Shown: positions 10,043 to 22,119, numbered from the stretch's first letter. The stretch: DNA of 64,000 bases from Diphasiastrum complanatum (GCA_029204225.1 CM055100.1:46425763-46489762), one strand, 5' to 3'. The notes: generated from the sequence alone by a model not told the origin. Made by a program: numbers and translations.

Positions 10043-13000
10043 CGGCTAAGATGCAGTTTTGGATGGGATGGAGACTAGTTCTACATCAAATCGGAATTGA
10101 AACTCACTTGGATTCACATCCCGGATGGAGTGCTGTTTTTTTAAGGGAAATTGAGTTTGGATTACTAATTTATGTGTGAAGCATGCTTTTCAAACTTGGT
10201 GATAGAGTGCTTTTCTCCTTGTTTGATTTTATTAGAAATGTTGTGGATTAGTGTGGAATTCATTCTTATTTTTTTTTAAGCCCTGAGAAAGTTTTCATTT
10301 GACGTAGAATGATCTGCATTAATAGATCCACTTTCTTGGGTGAATCTGATTTTTTTGGATGAATAAACTGCATGAATCCATAATGTTTTAGATAGTTTTG
10401 ATTCAGATTTAGTAGCAGGCTATTTGTTAATAGATTGACGAGGAATCGATTTATCTAGGATGAATAAACTGACTGTTGCTGGAAATCTTGGATTTATGGT
10501 TTGCATGTGAGTATTTAAGGTTTTTAGACTAATCCTCTTGTGAAGCATGCAAACTGTGGACTGAAAACTGAAAACATATATTGAATATTATAAATTGCTG
10601 ATTCTCTAACTGTGGCAGATTTAGACCTTGGATTGTGGATGCATGCAAGATTACTTGTGGAAGCAACCGGGTTACCCTCGGTTTCATTTTCAAAGGATAG
10701 TGATAAAGGGTCACAGTTAATGCAAGTAAGCCTGTTGATGAAGAGAGGGTAACCCTGGAGAAGAGTTAAGCAAGAAACTTGAACTCGTTTTGAAACCTTT
10801 AGCCAAAAACCTGAACTCGTTTTGAAACCTTATGCAAGGAACTTGAATTCAGTTTGAAACCTTTGCTTGTTGTCACAAGCGAATTGAAACGTCCATCTGA
10901 GATTGGTTAGAAGCGTTGTTCTGGGCTCAGAACTCTGGTTTCCAAAAATTCTGATATGGTCCTCTGTCCTGAAGCTGTCCGTTCTACTGTGGGATCCTTA
11001 CAAAGACTCTGTTGGGGATTTAGAACTGTGATAGGCAATGGGGGATGTAGGGATTGGATTAAATCCATCAACTGATGCAAAGCGCTGTCTAATCCATTGA
11101 GACAATGTTTCTCGCAAACAGACCGCGTGAAGGAGTAGATTGGATGGCAGACGGCTCTTCATGGGCGCCATCCTTCATGTCTTTCTCACTCTTGTTTTCT
11201 CTTTGTGGAAGTCGTGGCTGGAAACCTTCTTTCCCTCGTTGATGGCGGCCTTTCTCTCTCGCTTGGAGCACCCTTCTTTTCCACGATGGTGGCGGCTGGA
11301 GTAGAGGCCTACTTTCACTTTCTAAACCTTTTAGGGTTTTGTCATGTGACAAGTGAGGCCTTTTGTGGGGTCTAGGTTTTTCCATTGTGCATGATTTTAT
11401 TTAATGTTGAAGTTGAATCGATGCATGGTGAGGGGTCAGCAATTAGTGAAATTGCAGGACTCTATGTATCAATGCTTGTTGCATGCCGGTTGACCTAGGT
11501 TTTCTAAGCATTTTATAACTTCAAAGTTGGTTTGAAAAATTGAATTCGAAATCAACATGGTATTCCAGTACTTGGTAGAATAGATATGTGCATATTTGGT
11601 TTTGGAAATTCATATAGAGTTTTTAGATCTCTGGATTATTGGATAATCGGTTAAAGATCTTCTTGAAGATCGGATCCTATGTTGGATATATTGGGTCAGA
11701 TAAAAGCAAAGAACTTTCTTGGAGAGAAAACTGTTGGTATGGGACATCAATGATTTCAAAGGAAAATTCTTGGGCGAGAATGATCTGTAAACCAGTGGTT
11801 ATTTTTTACATTATTACTTAAAAGCTAACAGTTGAAACCATTGCTTAAACTTGTTTAGGGTATTTGGAGGGGTTATGAGATATAGATCTGGATCTCTAAA
11901 TGGTATCTCATAAATTTTAAATCGAAAACCCTTAAAAGTTATTTCTCTTCTAATTTAAACCTCTACTTTAAATTTTTTTTCTTAAATACGAGACAATTCG
12001 ATTGAGATTCATATAATTCCTTTTTGCGTAGAACTAGGTTCTGAAGGACTATTAAAGTTATATGAAATAATGCTTCCATTCCAGTTTTGTGAATATAGCT
12101 CAGATTCAATTGATGTTTTCAACTGATTAAATGGAATTTAAACTTATTGAGACCAAATAATTATCTCTATTTGATAGTTGATTATTGAAAGTAATGTTTC
12201 TATCACTCGGGATCAGATATTTTATGATTTTGAGGAAAAAGTCCGGTTGTAATAGTATTGGATACTCATTACTGACTTTTTCGAATATTCGATATCTTAT
12301 ACGTTGTCTCCTAGGAACTTTTTAATCAAAATCCTGGAATTTCTTTTAGAAGGGGGGAAAGAATAGGAATAAGATTTTCATGAGATCAACCAGTTGCATA
12401 AGTTTTCTTTTGTGGAATCCAGTATGTGTGCAATGGTAGAACTATCCAGTGGGAATAGAGGAAATCTCTAGTGATTGTTTTGAATAATCTAGAACTAGAG
12501 GAATGGGTTTTGAGCTGTTAGATATTCATGATTATGGATAGTGGTGGTAAAGATTAATTTAAAATTCCGCTGATTGATCAGATGGAATGAAGTTTTAATC
12601 TTAACCTTATGTCCAAAGATGTCTGTATAAGTCAGCCTCGTCTTGGTTTGTACACTAAGATCTGAAGTAGGTTGACTGGTTGAAGAAATTTTGTGGGTAA
12701 AAGTATGATGGTTGGAAAACTTGTGATGTGGAATTATTCACTTCAAAGATTTCCCATATATGTTATTTACTCAAGGGAAATAGAATCTTCTGTAGCTGAG
12801 TTACAAAATTCTCAATGATATATGCGAGTGACATATGCGGATTTTGGAGGAATTTGCTAGATAAGGACATATATGTTTATGTATTGGGTCTTAGTGAAAT
12901 TTTTCTCATATGTGCGCGATTAATCTTGTTTGGATCTACTATGTATTCCTAGTTGCTAAGGTTATCTGGTGCACTTAACCTAGTCGTTGAACATAGATAT

Positions 13001-14472
13001 ATGATCAAGAATTGTGTTTGACAATTAATTTTAGAGTCAACAGATCTATTCTAATAGATCTATAGGTTAACTTAAAAATGATTTGGATAAGGATCTAAAT
13101 GTGGTGTTATACTATTGAATTCTTCACCTAGACATTTAAGATTTCTAAATCATGGGCAATTAACTTGAGTAGTTGATTTACTTCTAAGAAAGTTAGTTGG
13201 TAAAACTGACAGTGTGAAGAGAATTCACCGAAACTGTTTGTTTTGAGTGTATTGCTTGTGAGACACATAATTTACGGGTCATTTGGATTCATCAAGGAAT
13301 TGTGTGCATAGGATATACGGAATTCTTGGGTGAGTATTTCTCAGTTGAGGAATAGACTTGATTTATTAGTGATAATATCCCTAAGAGCTCAATTGGATAC
13401 CGGATCCTAATTGTTTCAAGAATGGTAACTGAATTTTTGGAATTCAGTAGAACTTTGTAATCTCTAGGTTTTCATATAAGGGATTGTATAAATGTTATGT
13501 TGTAATGATCTTTAATTACTTGGTTGATTGTAAAATTTGGAACTCATAATCTGATTATTGTTTTGGAAGAATATTTTTGAAATCCAGTGATTTTCCTTGT
13601 GGAAAAGATTTCAGAATGATTCTTATATTTCATGAGTTGTATGTTATTAATATACTCCAGTATTTTTTAATGATTAAGTATGGTTTTGGAAACCTATAAA
13701 TTATGATTGATGAATCATAAGAATATAAATATTTATAGTTGATAGATCATAGATTGATACTTAAAGGTCATTAAAAGAATTTAAAAAAATGTGATGATTC
13801 TTAAGATAATGAGTAATTCTTGATCAGTTGGGAGGGTTAAGGATTTAGATATATTAACTAAACTCTAAATTTCTTTACTCCAGCACAAATTTGACATTGT
13901 GTGGATCTCACTGGCATTTTCATTAAGTAATTGCTTGCTTATGAGGAATTTGCTTACCTTACAGATTGTAGCCTATAAGTGGGGCTATTAACTCATTATA
14001 GTAACTACATTTTGAGTTAAAACTAAGTTTGAGTTAAAATTATCTAAGACTTGATGGATCTCCTAGAGATTTTAGATGACTGAATTGTAATATTTTAGAA
14101 TATTTGGATATTTTAAGAATTTTTGTACCAAGAAGCATAATTATCTGCAAGAAATTGTGGACAAATTTTAGACTATGATTAAAATGGAATCTCTTTAGCT
14201 TTTGAATTTGATCTCTGAAATAAAGAAGTTGATTCACCCAGTGGTTCATGTAATTAGGATTACAAGTAGATCAACCCAATTGAAAGATTTATAGCTTAGT
14301 ATATCTTTGGAAATTTGAGTTAGTAGAAGAGGCAAGCAATTTAAAAATTGTTGCATCTCTGAGTACTTATTCAAATGGAAAGATCAGGCTAAGAATAACG
14401 ATTCATGGGTAAGACTTGAAAGCTTAAGGAATAGTTTCATTTTTTTTTTCTATTCTGAGGACAGATCCTGTT
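10043..14472 (+). other. Degraded internal region of the outer gypsy element
   Basis: 4.4 kb of A/T-rich sequence without a credible coding frame. The last 150 bp (14330-14450) align by words such as ATCTCTGAGTACTT and GATTCATGGG with the chromodomain-coding tail at 35860-35935 of the better preserved chromovirus, so this is the relic of a pol C-terminal chromodomain. The rest shows no recognisable gag or pol; either decay or a large non-coding internal domain would explain that. Confidence 0.65.
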
Positions 14473-14486
14473 TAAGGGAGGAAGAA
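14473..14486 (+). promoter_or_regulatory. Polypurine tract of the outer gypsy element
   Basis: AAGGGAGGAAGAA directly precedes the TGTTACGG start of the 3' LTR. This is the expected plus-strand priming site. Confidence 0.8.
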
Positions 14487-14826
14487 TGTTACGGCCATAT
14501 TCAGTTATGGACATGGAATAGTCCTAATATGGTAGACCGGCCATCTAGTATTCAAGATTATTGGTCACGCCTAGATTTTATTCCACTTCGAGGCTTGTTG
14601 GTGACTAATGACCTTGAAAAGACCCAGACACTCTAATTGAGACATATGGAGTAGTGCATGTACATGTGACGGATATAGGTAGGAGGAATGCATTTAGAGT
14701 TGTGATCTATTTATAGTTGACCTGCGTGGGGATTGCATGGTCTCATGCACAGCATCCTACTCTCTATATATTGAGGTAGTGATTTTTCTGTCGACGACTT
14801 TGGTCTAGGTTACCTATAGAGCTCTT
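14487..14826 (+). repeat. 3' LTR (first part) of the outer gypsy element
   Basis: Homologous to 9568-9900 and interrupted at CTCTT (14822-14826) by the nested copia element. The LTR resumes at 20758-20781 (CTCTTCTCCTCTTGCTATCA) and then ends abruptly. Confidence 0.88.
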
Positions 14827-15476
14827 TGTGAAAGATTTCAGATCCTTAAGATTCAATCTACTTGAATGATCTTTGGTTAGAAAGAGAAATACACTACCAA
14901 TTTCACCAATGTAGAAAAATCAGCATCTACACACAATTTGAGATGCAAACACTAATAGAACTTGATCAAACTTGAATGAAATGATAATGTACTGTTGCTG
15001 TCCATACAAAAGCAGCAAGCTACTGTATTTCACACGTGTGGATCCAAAAATAGCAAATATAGATCATTCTACACATAGAATTGCAAGCAATCACCAAGAT
15101 AGTGCACCAATGGATAGTAGAACTCGAGAGAACCATGTATAAGCATGAAATGAGATAGAGAAGAGAGAAGATGACTCTCTCCACGAGTTACATCCTTTCA
15201 TAGCAGGTCCAAACCCTATTTGGCCACTTGGCTTTCCCACCAAAATGCTAACCCTACCAATTTTGGGTCTAGATTCAATGTACCCAACTTATTCAAATTG
15301 AATCTACTCAAACGCGCATTCTATCTTTCTCACACTTTCAAAAAGTGTTTATTCAAATGAAATTTAGACTAATGAACTTTGAAAAGTCAACCTCTAAGTC
15401 TAAAACAAGTTTTGGCCTCAATATGCCAAATATGAAAATATTGCAAAATGTGATGAAACTAGTTGAATCTTTCACA
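14827..15476 (-). repeat. 3' LTR of the nested copia element
   Basis: Starts TGTGAAAGATTTCAG and ends GAATCTTTCACA in plus-strand reading; the ends form short inverted repeats (TGTGAAAGATT / AATCTTTCACA). The element runs on the minus strand, so this is its 3' LTR. Confidence 0.93.
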
Positions 15477-15933
15477 CTCCCTCTTCAACTAGTTTTAACA
15501 TAGACTTTGATAATACTCCAAGTGAAGTCCTATGCTTCATGAACAAGTCTTTTCCCAATGCTTTGGTGAAGATATCAGCTACACATTCCCTTGAAGACAC
15601 ATGTTGAAGCTCCACCTCCTTTGCAATGACTTGCTCCCTCACAAAATGATATTGTATCTCAATATGCTTGCTCCTAGCATGAGAGATAGGATTGGATGCC
15701 ATTCTTTGGGCTGATTGATTGTCACAAAATATGATTGGGCTCTCTGAAAAATCCAGCAAGTGAAGATCATTGATCATCCTCTTGATCCATACCATCTCCT
15801 TTGTGCAATGTGTAAGAGCTTTGTACTCGGCCTCACTAGATGACGATGAGATAGCGGCTTGTTTCTTTGACATCCATGATATAGCTCCATCACCTATGAA
15901 AATACAATAAGAACTAATGGATTTCCTATCCAT
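15472..15933 (-). pseudogene. Copia RNase H domain of the nested element
   Basis: Encodes the copia RNase H with ISWMSKKQAAISSSSSEAEY, WIKRMINDLHLL, FCDNQSAQRMASNPISHARS and KHIEIQYHFVREQV, i.e. the acidic residues and the SRTKHI-type motif are present. The frame ends at a stop just inside the LTR boundary. Upstream, in shifted frames at 15935-16060, sits the end of the RT connection domain (GKRVLRYIIGTRDFGILY). The copia order integrase-RT-RNase H is therefore preserved at both flanks of the missing RT. Confidence 0.9.
15477..15488 (-). promoter_or_regulatory. Polypurine tract of the nested copia element
   Basis: On the minus strand GAAGAGGGAG directly precedes the 3' LTR. It is the expected plus-strand priming site. 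Confidence 0.75.
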
Positions 15934-16042
15934 TACATCTCCAGCATAGTCCGAATCTGAAATCCGAAAATATTAGGTGATGATCCCTCATACAATATGC
16001 CAAAATCTCGAGTTCCAATGATGTACCTCAAAACTCGCTTTC

Positions 16043-17395
16043 CTAGCTTCCAATGCTCCTAGCATAGTTTTTGCCAGTAGAACTTTGATCCATCATAAAA
16101 ATGATCTTCTTCCTAGGAATAAATCTCCTTTTAATGATCATGTAATGCTCAAAATAGAAACAACCATAATTGATATAGAGAATAGTGTCCACTTGGGATG
16201 CTTCACTATTTCTTACATCAATTTTACATGTAAAAATGTGACTAGAACATGAAGAATCAAATAGAATGTAAATGAAATGATTCCACCATGCTTCCAGCTC
16301 TGAACTCTCTGGAAAAATACAGCAAACAAACAATACATGTGAGTGATCAACTTTTGCTTGCATGTCTCCTCCTCCTTTGTCCTTTGTTGCCTTGTATTCA
16401 CCATGATACTCCATGAATGAGCCTCCATCTTCATCTTGCAACAAGAAACCATCAGACCTTGGAAATCCATGAGTAGGTGAGTACATTAATGATGCAAATC
16501 CAGCACCACATGACTCCATAAACCAAGTATTTTGCACTAGTCCATCTTCAAGATCTACTTGACACAAGAAAATGACCATGAATTCACCAAAAATTGACAA
16601 TCTCCAAGTATTGGCACCAAGTAGCTCAACACTTGAGAACTTAGCCATGGATGAGTGACATAATGAACCTCCAATAGCTTCATTTCCATCAGCAAAATCA
16701 GCCAAGAATGCTAGTACAAATCCAACATCAAAACAATGCTCACCCATGTAGCTAGTTTTACCATATCTTGACAATTTGCACACATCCACATGAAATTGCT
16801 CAAACATGAGATAGAACAAGTAAAGTAAACTTGAACAAAACTTCCTTGTTGCTCCTTTGACCTTACTTGAGTCTTCAATATGCTGTAAAAATAGATCCAT
16901 AACACCTTTGCCAATTACCTCTCCTTTGATGCTCTTGACTAGCTCCAAATTGTCACCATCCCTTTTGACTAGTTGAAGTGCTTTGAGATCAACCTCTTGA
17001 TCTTCAACTTGACCATCAAAGTCATTGAACAAAATTTGTTTTCCAGATCCATTACTTGATTTTACATTAAGATAACATCCATCCACTTGCATAGCTCCAT
17101 GTACACAAGAAGATCCTCCAAAAGATGTTCCACTCTTCATAAGAGATCGATACTCAAGATCCATTGGTTGGATCCACTCCTCTTCTTTCCTTGTTTGATC
17201 TACACTTGTAGGCTCATCCAAAGAGGTTAGGAAAGCAACATAATTTCCAGAAACTACTTGCTTACCCTTTTGATCATATTGAAGGTACTTGTCTTTCTCT
17301 TGATGTTCTCCTTGGCTTTTGACTTGATGAAGGTCCATCATCACCACCATCCAAAGTAGGATCCTTCTCATCAACATCAAGAATGTTAGATCCAT
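16043..17395 (-). CDS. Long open frame of unknown origin occupying the place of copia RT
   Basis: 450 codons without a stop. The first ~95 residues are the normal copia linker and the very start of RT (EEEWIQPMDLEYRSLMKSGT, about 17110-17190). From about 17130 down to 16070 the frame no longer resembles RT: none of the KWVF, KARLVAKG, DVKTAFLNG, LYGLKQ or YVDD blocks appears. It reads instead as a cysteine-, phenylalanine- and serine-rich sequence with stretches such as GEVIGKGVMDLFLQHIED and FCSSLLYLFYLMFEQFHVDV. Copia sequence resumes at about 16060. I do not recognise the replaced part. It may be captured host sequence, or non-coding spacer that happens to be open; about 350 stop-free codons in A/T-rich DNA argue for a coding origin. 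Confidence 0.6.
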   Translation of the reverse strand: MDLTFLMLMRRILLWMVVMMDLHQVKSQGEHQEKDKYLQYDQKGKQVVSGNYVAFLTSLDEPTSVDQTRKEEEWIQPMDLEYRSLMKSGTSFGGSSCVHGAMQVDGCYLNVKSSNGSGKQILFNDFDGQVEDQEVDLKALQLVKRDGDNLELVKSIKGEVIGKGVMDLFLQHIEDSSKVKGATRKFCSSLLYLFYLMFEQFHVDVCKLSRYGKTSYMGEHCFDVGFVLAFLADFADGNEAIGGSLCHSSMAKFSSVELLGANTWRLSIFGEFMVIFLCQVDLEDGLVQNTWFMESCGAGFASLMYSPTHGFPRSDGFLLQDEDGGSFMEYHGEYKATKDKGGGDMQAKVDHSHVLFVCCIFPESSELEAWWNHFIYILFDSSCSSHIFTCKIDVRNSEASQVDTILYINYGCFYFEHYMIIKRRFIPRKKIIFMMDQSSTGKNYARSIGS

Positions 17396-18124
17396 CTACT
17401 TTACCATCAATCATGCTTGAAGACACCTTTGAAATGTTTCCCTCATAAAAAATGACATCTCTACCAACAATCACTTTGTTAGTAGAAGGAATGTAAACCT
17501 TGTAGGCTTTACTCACCTCACTATATCCAACAAAAATACCTCTTCTTGAAGATGGATCCTCCTTGGTCCTATCATCAAGAGTAATGTTGACATAGCATGT
17601 GCATCCAAAGGAAAGTTGACACTCGGCCTCCTCTTGAATACCATCTCAAAATGTGTCCTTCCATCCAAAATAGCACTCGGCCACCTATTGCACAAGAAAT
17701 TGGCACACAACAAAGCTTGATCCCAAAATGGTTTGTCAAGATTAGCACTTAACCTCATAGCTTTAGCACTTTCACATAAAGTTCTATTCTTCCTTTCAGC
17801 CACTCCATTTTGTTGTGGGGTCCTTGATGTTGTATACTCCCTCTTGATCCCATGCTCATCACAAAAGGCCTTGAACTTGTTAGATATGTACTCACCACCA
17901 TTGTCACCTCTCAAGCACTTGATCTTTGTGGAAAATTGGTTCTCCCTTGCATTCTTGAACTTGACAAAGACATCATACACTTCATCCTTGATCTTTAGTA
18001 GATAGATCCAACAAAATCTACTGAAATCATCAATGAATGTTACATACATCTTAGCTCCACCATTGCTAATTGTAGTAAATCCATGAATATCCGAATGTAC
18101 AAGACTCACAAACATGCTTGTCAT
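17274..18124 (-). pseudogene. Copia integrase of the nested element
   Basis: The catalytic core is complete: HSDIHG (first Asp), CLRGDNGGEY (second Asp) and TPQQNGVAERKNR (Glu). FWDQALLCANFLCNR follows, then in another frame the C-terminal part with KVYIPSTNKVIVGRDVIFYE (17516-17274). About 20 residues between the HHCC zinc finger (CESC at about 18100) and HSDIHG are missing compared with other copia integrases, with a frame change there and another near 17515. The protein cannot be made in one piece. Confidence 0.85.
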
Positions 18125-19523
18125 TACTTAAGGAACTTGGAAGACCAATCACAACCTTCTTCCTTGCCATTACCTCCAATGACTTGAAGTTGAGGTGTCC
18201 CAACCTTTTGTGCCAAACCTCTTGAATAGAAATTTGCTCCCTTGCAACACATCCAACTTGGTTAGCAATAACACAAGCATCAAGCTTGAACAACTTCCCT
18301 TGCCTTTTACCTTTTCCAATCAAGACATCCTTCCTTTTGATCAAACAAGCATCTCCATCAAACTCCACCTTGAGGCCCTTACTTAGCATTTGACTCACAC
18401 TAAGCAAATTATTGATAATAGATGGAATAAACAAGACATACTCCAAATGAACATTCCTATTTGTAGAGAGAGAAATAGGAATTGTGCCAATCCCTTTGAT
18501 TGCACACTCACCATCATTGGCCGTGTAGATCACCCTCTTGTCATCTCCGTATGCCAACAAAGAAGTGAAGTACTCTTTGTGAAAGGTCATGTGTGAACTT
18601 GCTCCACTATCAATCCACCAAGGATCTAGATCTCCATCATTAGCAAGCATACATGAAGACATCACAAAAGCATCATCATTTGCATCTTGCACATCCAAAC
18701 CATCCTCATCAAGAGTAAGATTACCTTGCTTGTCTCCTTGTTCTCTCTTCTTCTTGTAGCACTCACTTGCAAAGTGTCCTTTGATGCCACAATAGAAGCA
18801 CTTGAGCTTTGATCTATCCTTCTTTTTGCCACTTGAAGAAGCATCCACTTGATCTTGCCCTTTAGACCACTTGCTTTTGGTTTTGCCCTTGAATTTGCCC
18901 TTTGTGAACATAGCATCCTCTTGAAGTGTCGATGTAGATCCACCTCTTGCTTGAAGCCTATATTCCTCATTGATCAAGATCTCTTGAAGATCCATCAAAC
19001 TTGGCAAAGTCTTTTGAATAGCAATACTTTGAACAATGTTAGCATGAGCATCCAGCAAGCCATTAAGAATCACTTGAATAAGTTCTCTTTCCTTAATGCT
19101 TTCATCTATGCAAGCTAACTCATCATTCAATGCTTTCATTCTCAAAACAAAAGTACTTGGAATTTCTTCATTCTTTTGCAAACAAGAAAAGATTTGTCTT
19201 CTTAGAGTCAACACTCTAGAAGTAGACTTGGATTCATAAAGCTTCTTCAATGAATTCCAAGCTTCCAAAGATGATGTGCACTTACCAACTTCCTTGAGAA
19301 GTTCATTGGTAACATTCATCTTTATCATGTGTAGAGCCTTCTTGGCCCTCTTGTCATACCTCAATTGATCTTGTTGTGTTGCTGGTCTCTCCTCCAAACC
19401 TACAACAATATCCAAAACATCATTCATCTCAAGAAGTGACTCTATCCTCACTTTCCATAATGAATAGTTACTTGAGGTAAGCCTATCATTGGCTTCCAAC
19501 ATGACTCCAATTGAGGTTGCCAT
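18066..19523 (-). CDS. Copia gag-protease of the nested element
   Basis: 485 residues from an ATG. Gag (UBN2-type) spans about 1-210 with SSNYSLWKVRIESLL and SSLEAWNSLKKLYES; the CCHC zinc knuckle CFYCGIKGHFASEC is near residue 241; the aspartic protease motif WWIDSGASSHMT is near residue 305; the pre-integrase zinc finger LWHKRLGHLN-type (VWHKRLGHLNFKSLEVM) is near residue 430. Gag forms the particle that packages element RNA; the protease matures it. A complete gag-protease with a defective pol fits a non-autonomous but particle-forming element. Confidence 0.9.
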   Translation of the reverse strand: MATSIGVMLEANDRLTSSNYSLWKVRIESLLEMNDVLDIVVGLEERPATQQDQLRYDKRAKKALHMIKMNVTNELLKEVGKCTSSLEAWNSLKKLYESKSTSRVLTLRRQIFSCLQKNEEIPSTFVLRMKALNDELACIDESIKERELIQVILNGLLDAHANIVQSIAIQKTLPSLMDLQEILINEEYRLQARGGSTSTLQEDAMFTKGKFKGKTKSKWSKGQDQVDASSSGKKKDRSKLKCFYCGIKGHFASECYKKKREQGDKQGNLTLDEDGLDVQDANDDAFVMSSCMLANDGDLDPWWIDSGASSHMTFHKEYFTSLLAYGDDKRVIYTANDGECAIKGIGTIPISLSTNRNVHLEYVLFIPSIINNLLSVSQMLSKGLKVEFDGDACLIKRKDVLIGKGKRQGKLFKLDACVIANQVGCVAREQISIQEVWHKRLGHLNFKSLEVMARKKVVIGLPSSLSNDKHVCESCTFGYSWIYYN

Positions 19524-20095
19524 GTAGCAATGACCTGATCTTCTCTTTCAACTTGTTTCAATGCACAAAGCACTCCTTTGAACAACAACAAATGCTTTCA
19601 AAAGAAATCACCAAGATTTGAAACTATCTCACAAATTCTCTTCTAGTACTTATCCAAGCAAATCAACACATAGAATCATGGAATCTTGATCAACCTATGA
19701 TCTATCCTCAATCTAATGACTTTTGCCACTTTCTGATATTGAAACACACTCAAATGAAGTCCAGCAACCTCACTATCTAGAGATCCAATCAAAATTAGGG
19801 TTTTGACAAAATCACAAAAAATTGACTATTCCAAATCTACATGCAAATGCTGAAAATTTGATATGCAATCTATAAGCCACCACTTAGGCTGAACCAATGA
19901 TCCAAAAATCGGCCAAATTTAGCATGTGAATTCAAAAAACGGAATTGAACAAGTATATTGACCTATTTAGTGTTTTGATCTACAAAAGCAAAAAATTCGA
20001 TTTTGGTGTAGAATCCTCTCTAGCATGCTCTAGACTTGATATCTTCACCAAATCATTGATAGATCTAATTTTCTTTTTCATAACCTGAAACACAA

Positions 20096-20107
20096 GCTCT
20101 GATACCA
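20096..20107 (-). promoter_or_regulatory. Primer binding site of the nested copia element
   Basis: Minus-strand TGGTATCAGAGC abuts the 5' LTR end with no spacer and matches initiator tRNA-Met. Confidence 0.9.
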
Positions 20108-20757
20108 TGTGAAAGATTTCAGATCCTTAAGATCCAATCTACTTGAATGATCTTTGGTTAGAAAGAGAAATACACTACCAATTTCACCAATGTAGAAAAA
20201 TCAGCATCTACACACAATTTGAGATGCAAACAGTAATAGAACTTGATCAAACTTGAATGAAATGATAATGTACTGTTGTTGTCCATAAAAAACCAACAAG
20301 CTACTGTATTTCACACGTGTGGATCCAAAAATAACAAATATAGATCATTCTACAAATAGAATTGCAAGCGATCACCAAGATAGTGCACCAATGGATAGTA
20401 GAACCCAAGAGAACCATGTATAAGCATGAAATGAGATAGAGAAGAGAGAAGATGACTCTCTCCACGAGTTACATCCTTTTATAGCAGGTCCAAACCCTAT
20501 TTGGCCACTTGGCTTTCCCACCAAAATGCTAACCCTACCAATTTTGGGTCTAGATTCAATGTACCCAACTTATTCAAATTGAATCTACTCAAATTCGCAT
20601 TCTATCTTTCCCACACTTTCAAAAAGTGTTTATTCAAATGAAAATTAGACTAATGAACTTTGAAAAGTCAACCTCTTAGTCTAAAACAAGTTTTGGCCTC
20701 AATATGCCAAATATGGAAATATTGCAAAATGTGATGAAACTAGTTGAATCTTTCACA
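20108..20757 (-). repeat. 5' LTR of the nested copia element
   Basis: 650 bp, partner of 14827-15476. It is followed by the target-site duplication CTCTT at 20758-20762 and then by the remainder of the interrupted gypsy LTR. Confidence 0.93.
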
Positions 20758-20781
20758 CTCTTCTCCTCTTGCTATCACATG

Positions 20782-22119
20782 GAATTACTATGGTACTTAT
20801 CTTGCTTTGTTAGACCTTCATGGACTGAATTGATGGTACTATATTTCTTTAGGATTTACTCCATCCATGTCCCCTTTTTCTTTATGGTTTTGTCTTTTCT
20901 GTCTCTATCCACACACTCTAAATTGCACTCCTATATGTCTAAAATATTTAGAATTAGACAATAAGGATTGAGCAGTATGTAAGTTGTTCTAATACCATGT
21001 CAGGAATGTGTGGTATTTGAACCAAAAAATAAGGATCGATTCACAAAGTAAGGTGGATAGAATTCAGAGATCAAGGATCAATGGACACACTCTAATTTGC
21101 ACTCACATCTGTCTAAAATATTCAGAATTATACAAAGGATTGAGCAATATGTAAGTTGTTCTAATACCATGTCAAAAATAAGTGGAATATGAATCAGACA
21201 ATAAGGATCGATTCACAAAGTGAGGTGGATAGAATTCAAAGATTGAGGATCAATGGACAATGGCAGCAGAACTCTAATTATGTTTAGAATCTGCAACACG
21301 ACAATCAACTAGCAAGTACTAGGAAGATAGAATGTAATTGCATAACAATACAATTGAAGATGCAATCAATGATATGAGACAAAAACTTGAATACTTAGAT
21401 TAAGCCAAAAGATCTACGAAGTGATTAGAGTACACAAATCAAGAAGACGTGTGGATCTACTCTATTTTCTTCTGGGCACTAAACTTGACCTTATAAGAGT
21501 AACCTACTACTTGTAAATTCGTAGCTAAGTAGTGTTAAATGACTATAAACAATTAAACATTGCTCCCTAATCCATTTTATGTTAGATAACCATCACTTTG
21601 AAATTTGATTGCTAAGTACATGGTAGGTAGTTGTCAACTTCACATGAAACAAATAACAGTCGATTCAATTTGATCTAATTATGGGCATAGAATCACTCAC
21701 AATCCGAGGACTAAATATGTCTAGGAGTGGGTCAAATTTTTTATTATGACCCTAGGGGTCGAATTAGATTTGATCCAAGCCACTAGATCGATTTCAATTT
21801 CAATTCTCAGGGTTGATTTGGTACTTTCTTTAAGAAGACATTTATATGTCAAAATATGAAGGATGCGAGATCGAAGCTCAAGAACATTTTGTATGTAAGT
21901 TATTGTGGGGTGTGTATATTCGATGGTGAGCAGTCCCCCGCCTGTCAAGAAGGGCTAGAACACAAGATAGATTCCTAACTATGCTTAGTTGCTAGTTTGA
22001 ATGCGTTCCTAACCTTACTTTAACACGGGTTGTTTTTGGGAAAGTTCAAGAAATCTTTGCCTACCCCAACTTAACATTACATTCACTAACTCTAAACACA
22101 AGCACACATCAAGATTGAA

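Larger units (their letters stand above)
14827..20757 (-). mobile_element. Nested Ty1/copia element with intact LTRs and target-site duplication, RT replaced
   Basis: 5,931 bp. LTRs 14827-15476 and 20108-20757 (650 bp each, TG...CA) differ at about 18 positions (2.8 percent, my count). The 5-bp duplication CTCTT flanks it at 14822-14826 and 20758-20762. The primer binding site (TGGTATCAGAGC, minus strand) is at 20096-20107 and the purine tract is beside 15477. Coding order on the minus strand: gag, protease, integrase, foreign frame, RNase H. The catalytic RT region is missing. It therefore moved either with RT supplied in trans or before RT was lost. Confidence 0.93.
9568..20781 (+). mobile_element. 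Old Ty3/gypsy (chromovirus-type) element, 3' LTR split by a copia insertion
   Basis: Paired LTRs at 9568-10028 and 14487-14826/20758-20781, a tRNA-iMet primer binding site at 10030 and a purine tract just before 14487 define the element. The internal region has no intact domain. The LTRs differ by about 24 substitutions in roughly 340 aligned bases plus a 17-bp indel (my count), so it is clearly older than the nested copia element. The 3' LTR lacks about its last 110 bp, so target-site duplications cannot be checked. The LTR shares CCCAGAC...TAATTG(A/G)ACATA(T/G)G-type words with the chromovirus LTR at 36004, suggesting a related family. Confidence 0.85.

Noticed and set aside
11089-11385. 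Basic Arg/Pro-rich minus-strand frame
   Set aside because: No similarity to any family I know and embedded in the decayed internal gypsy region.
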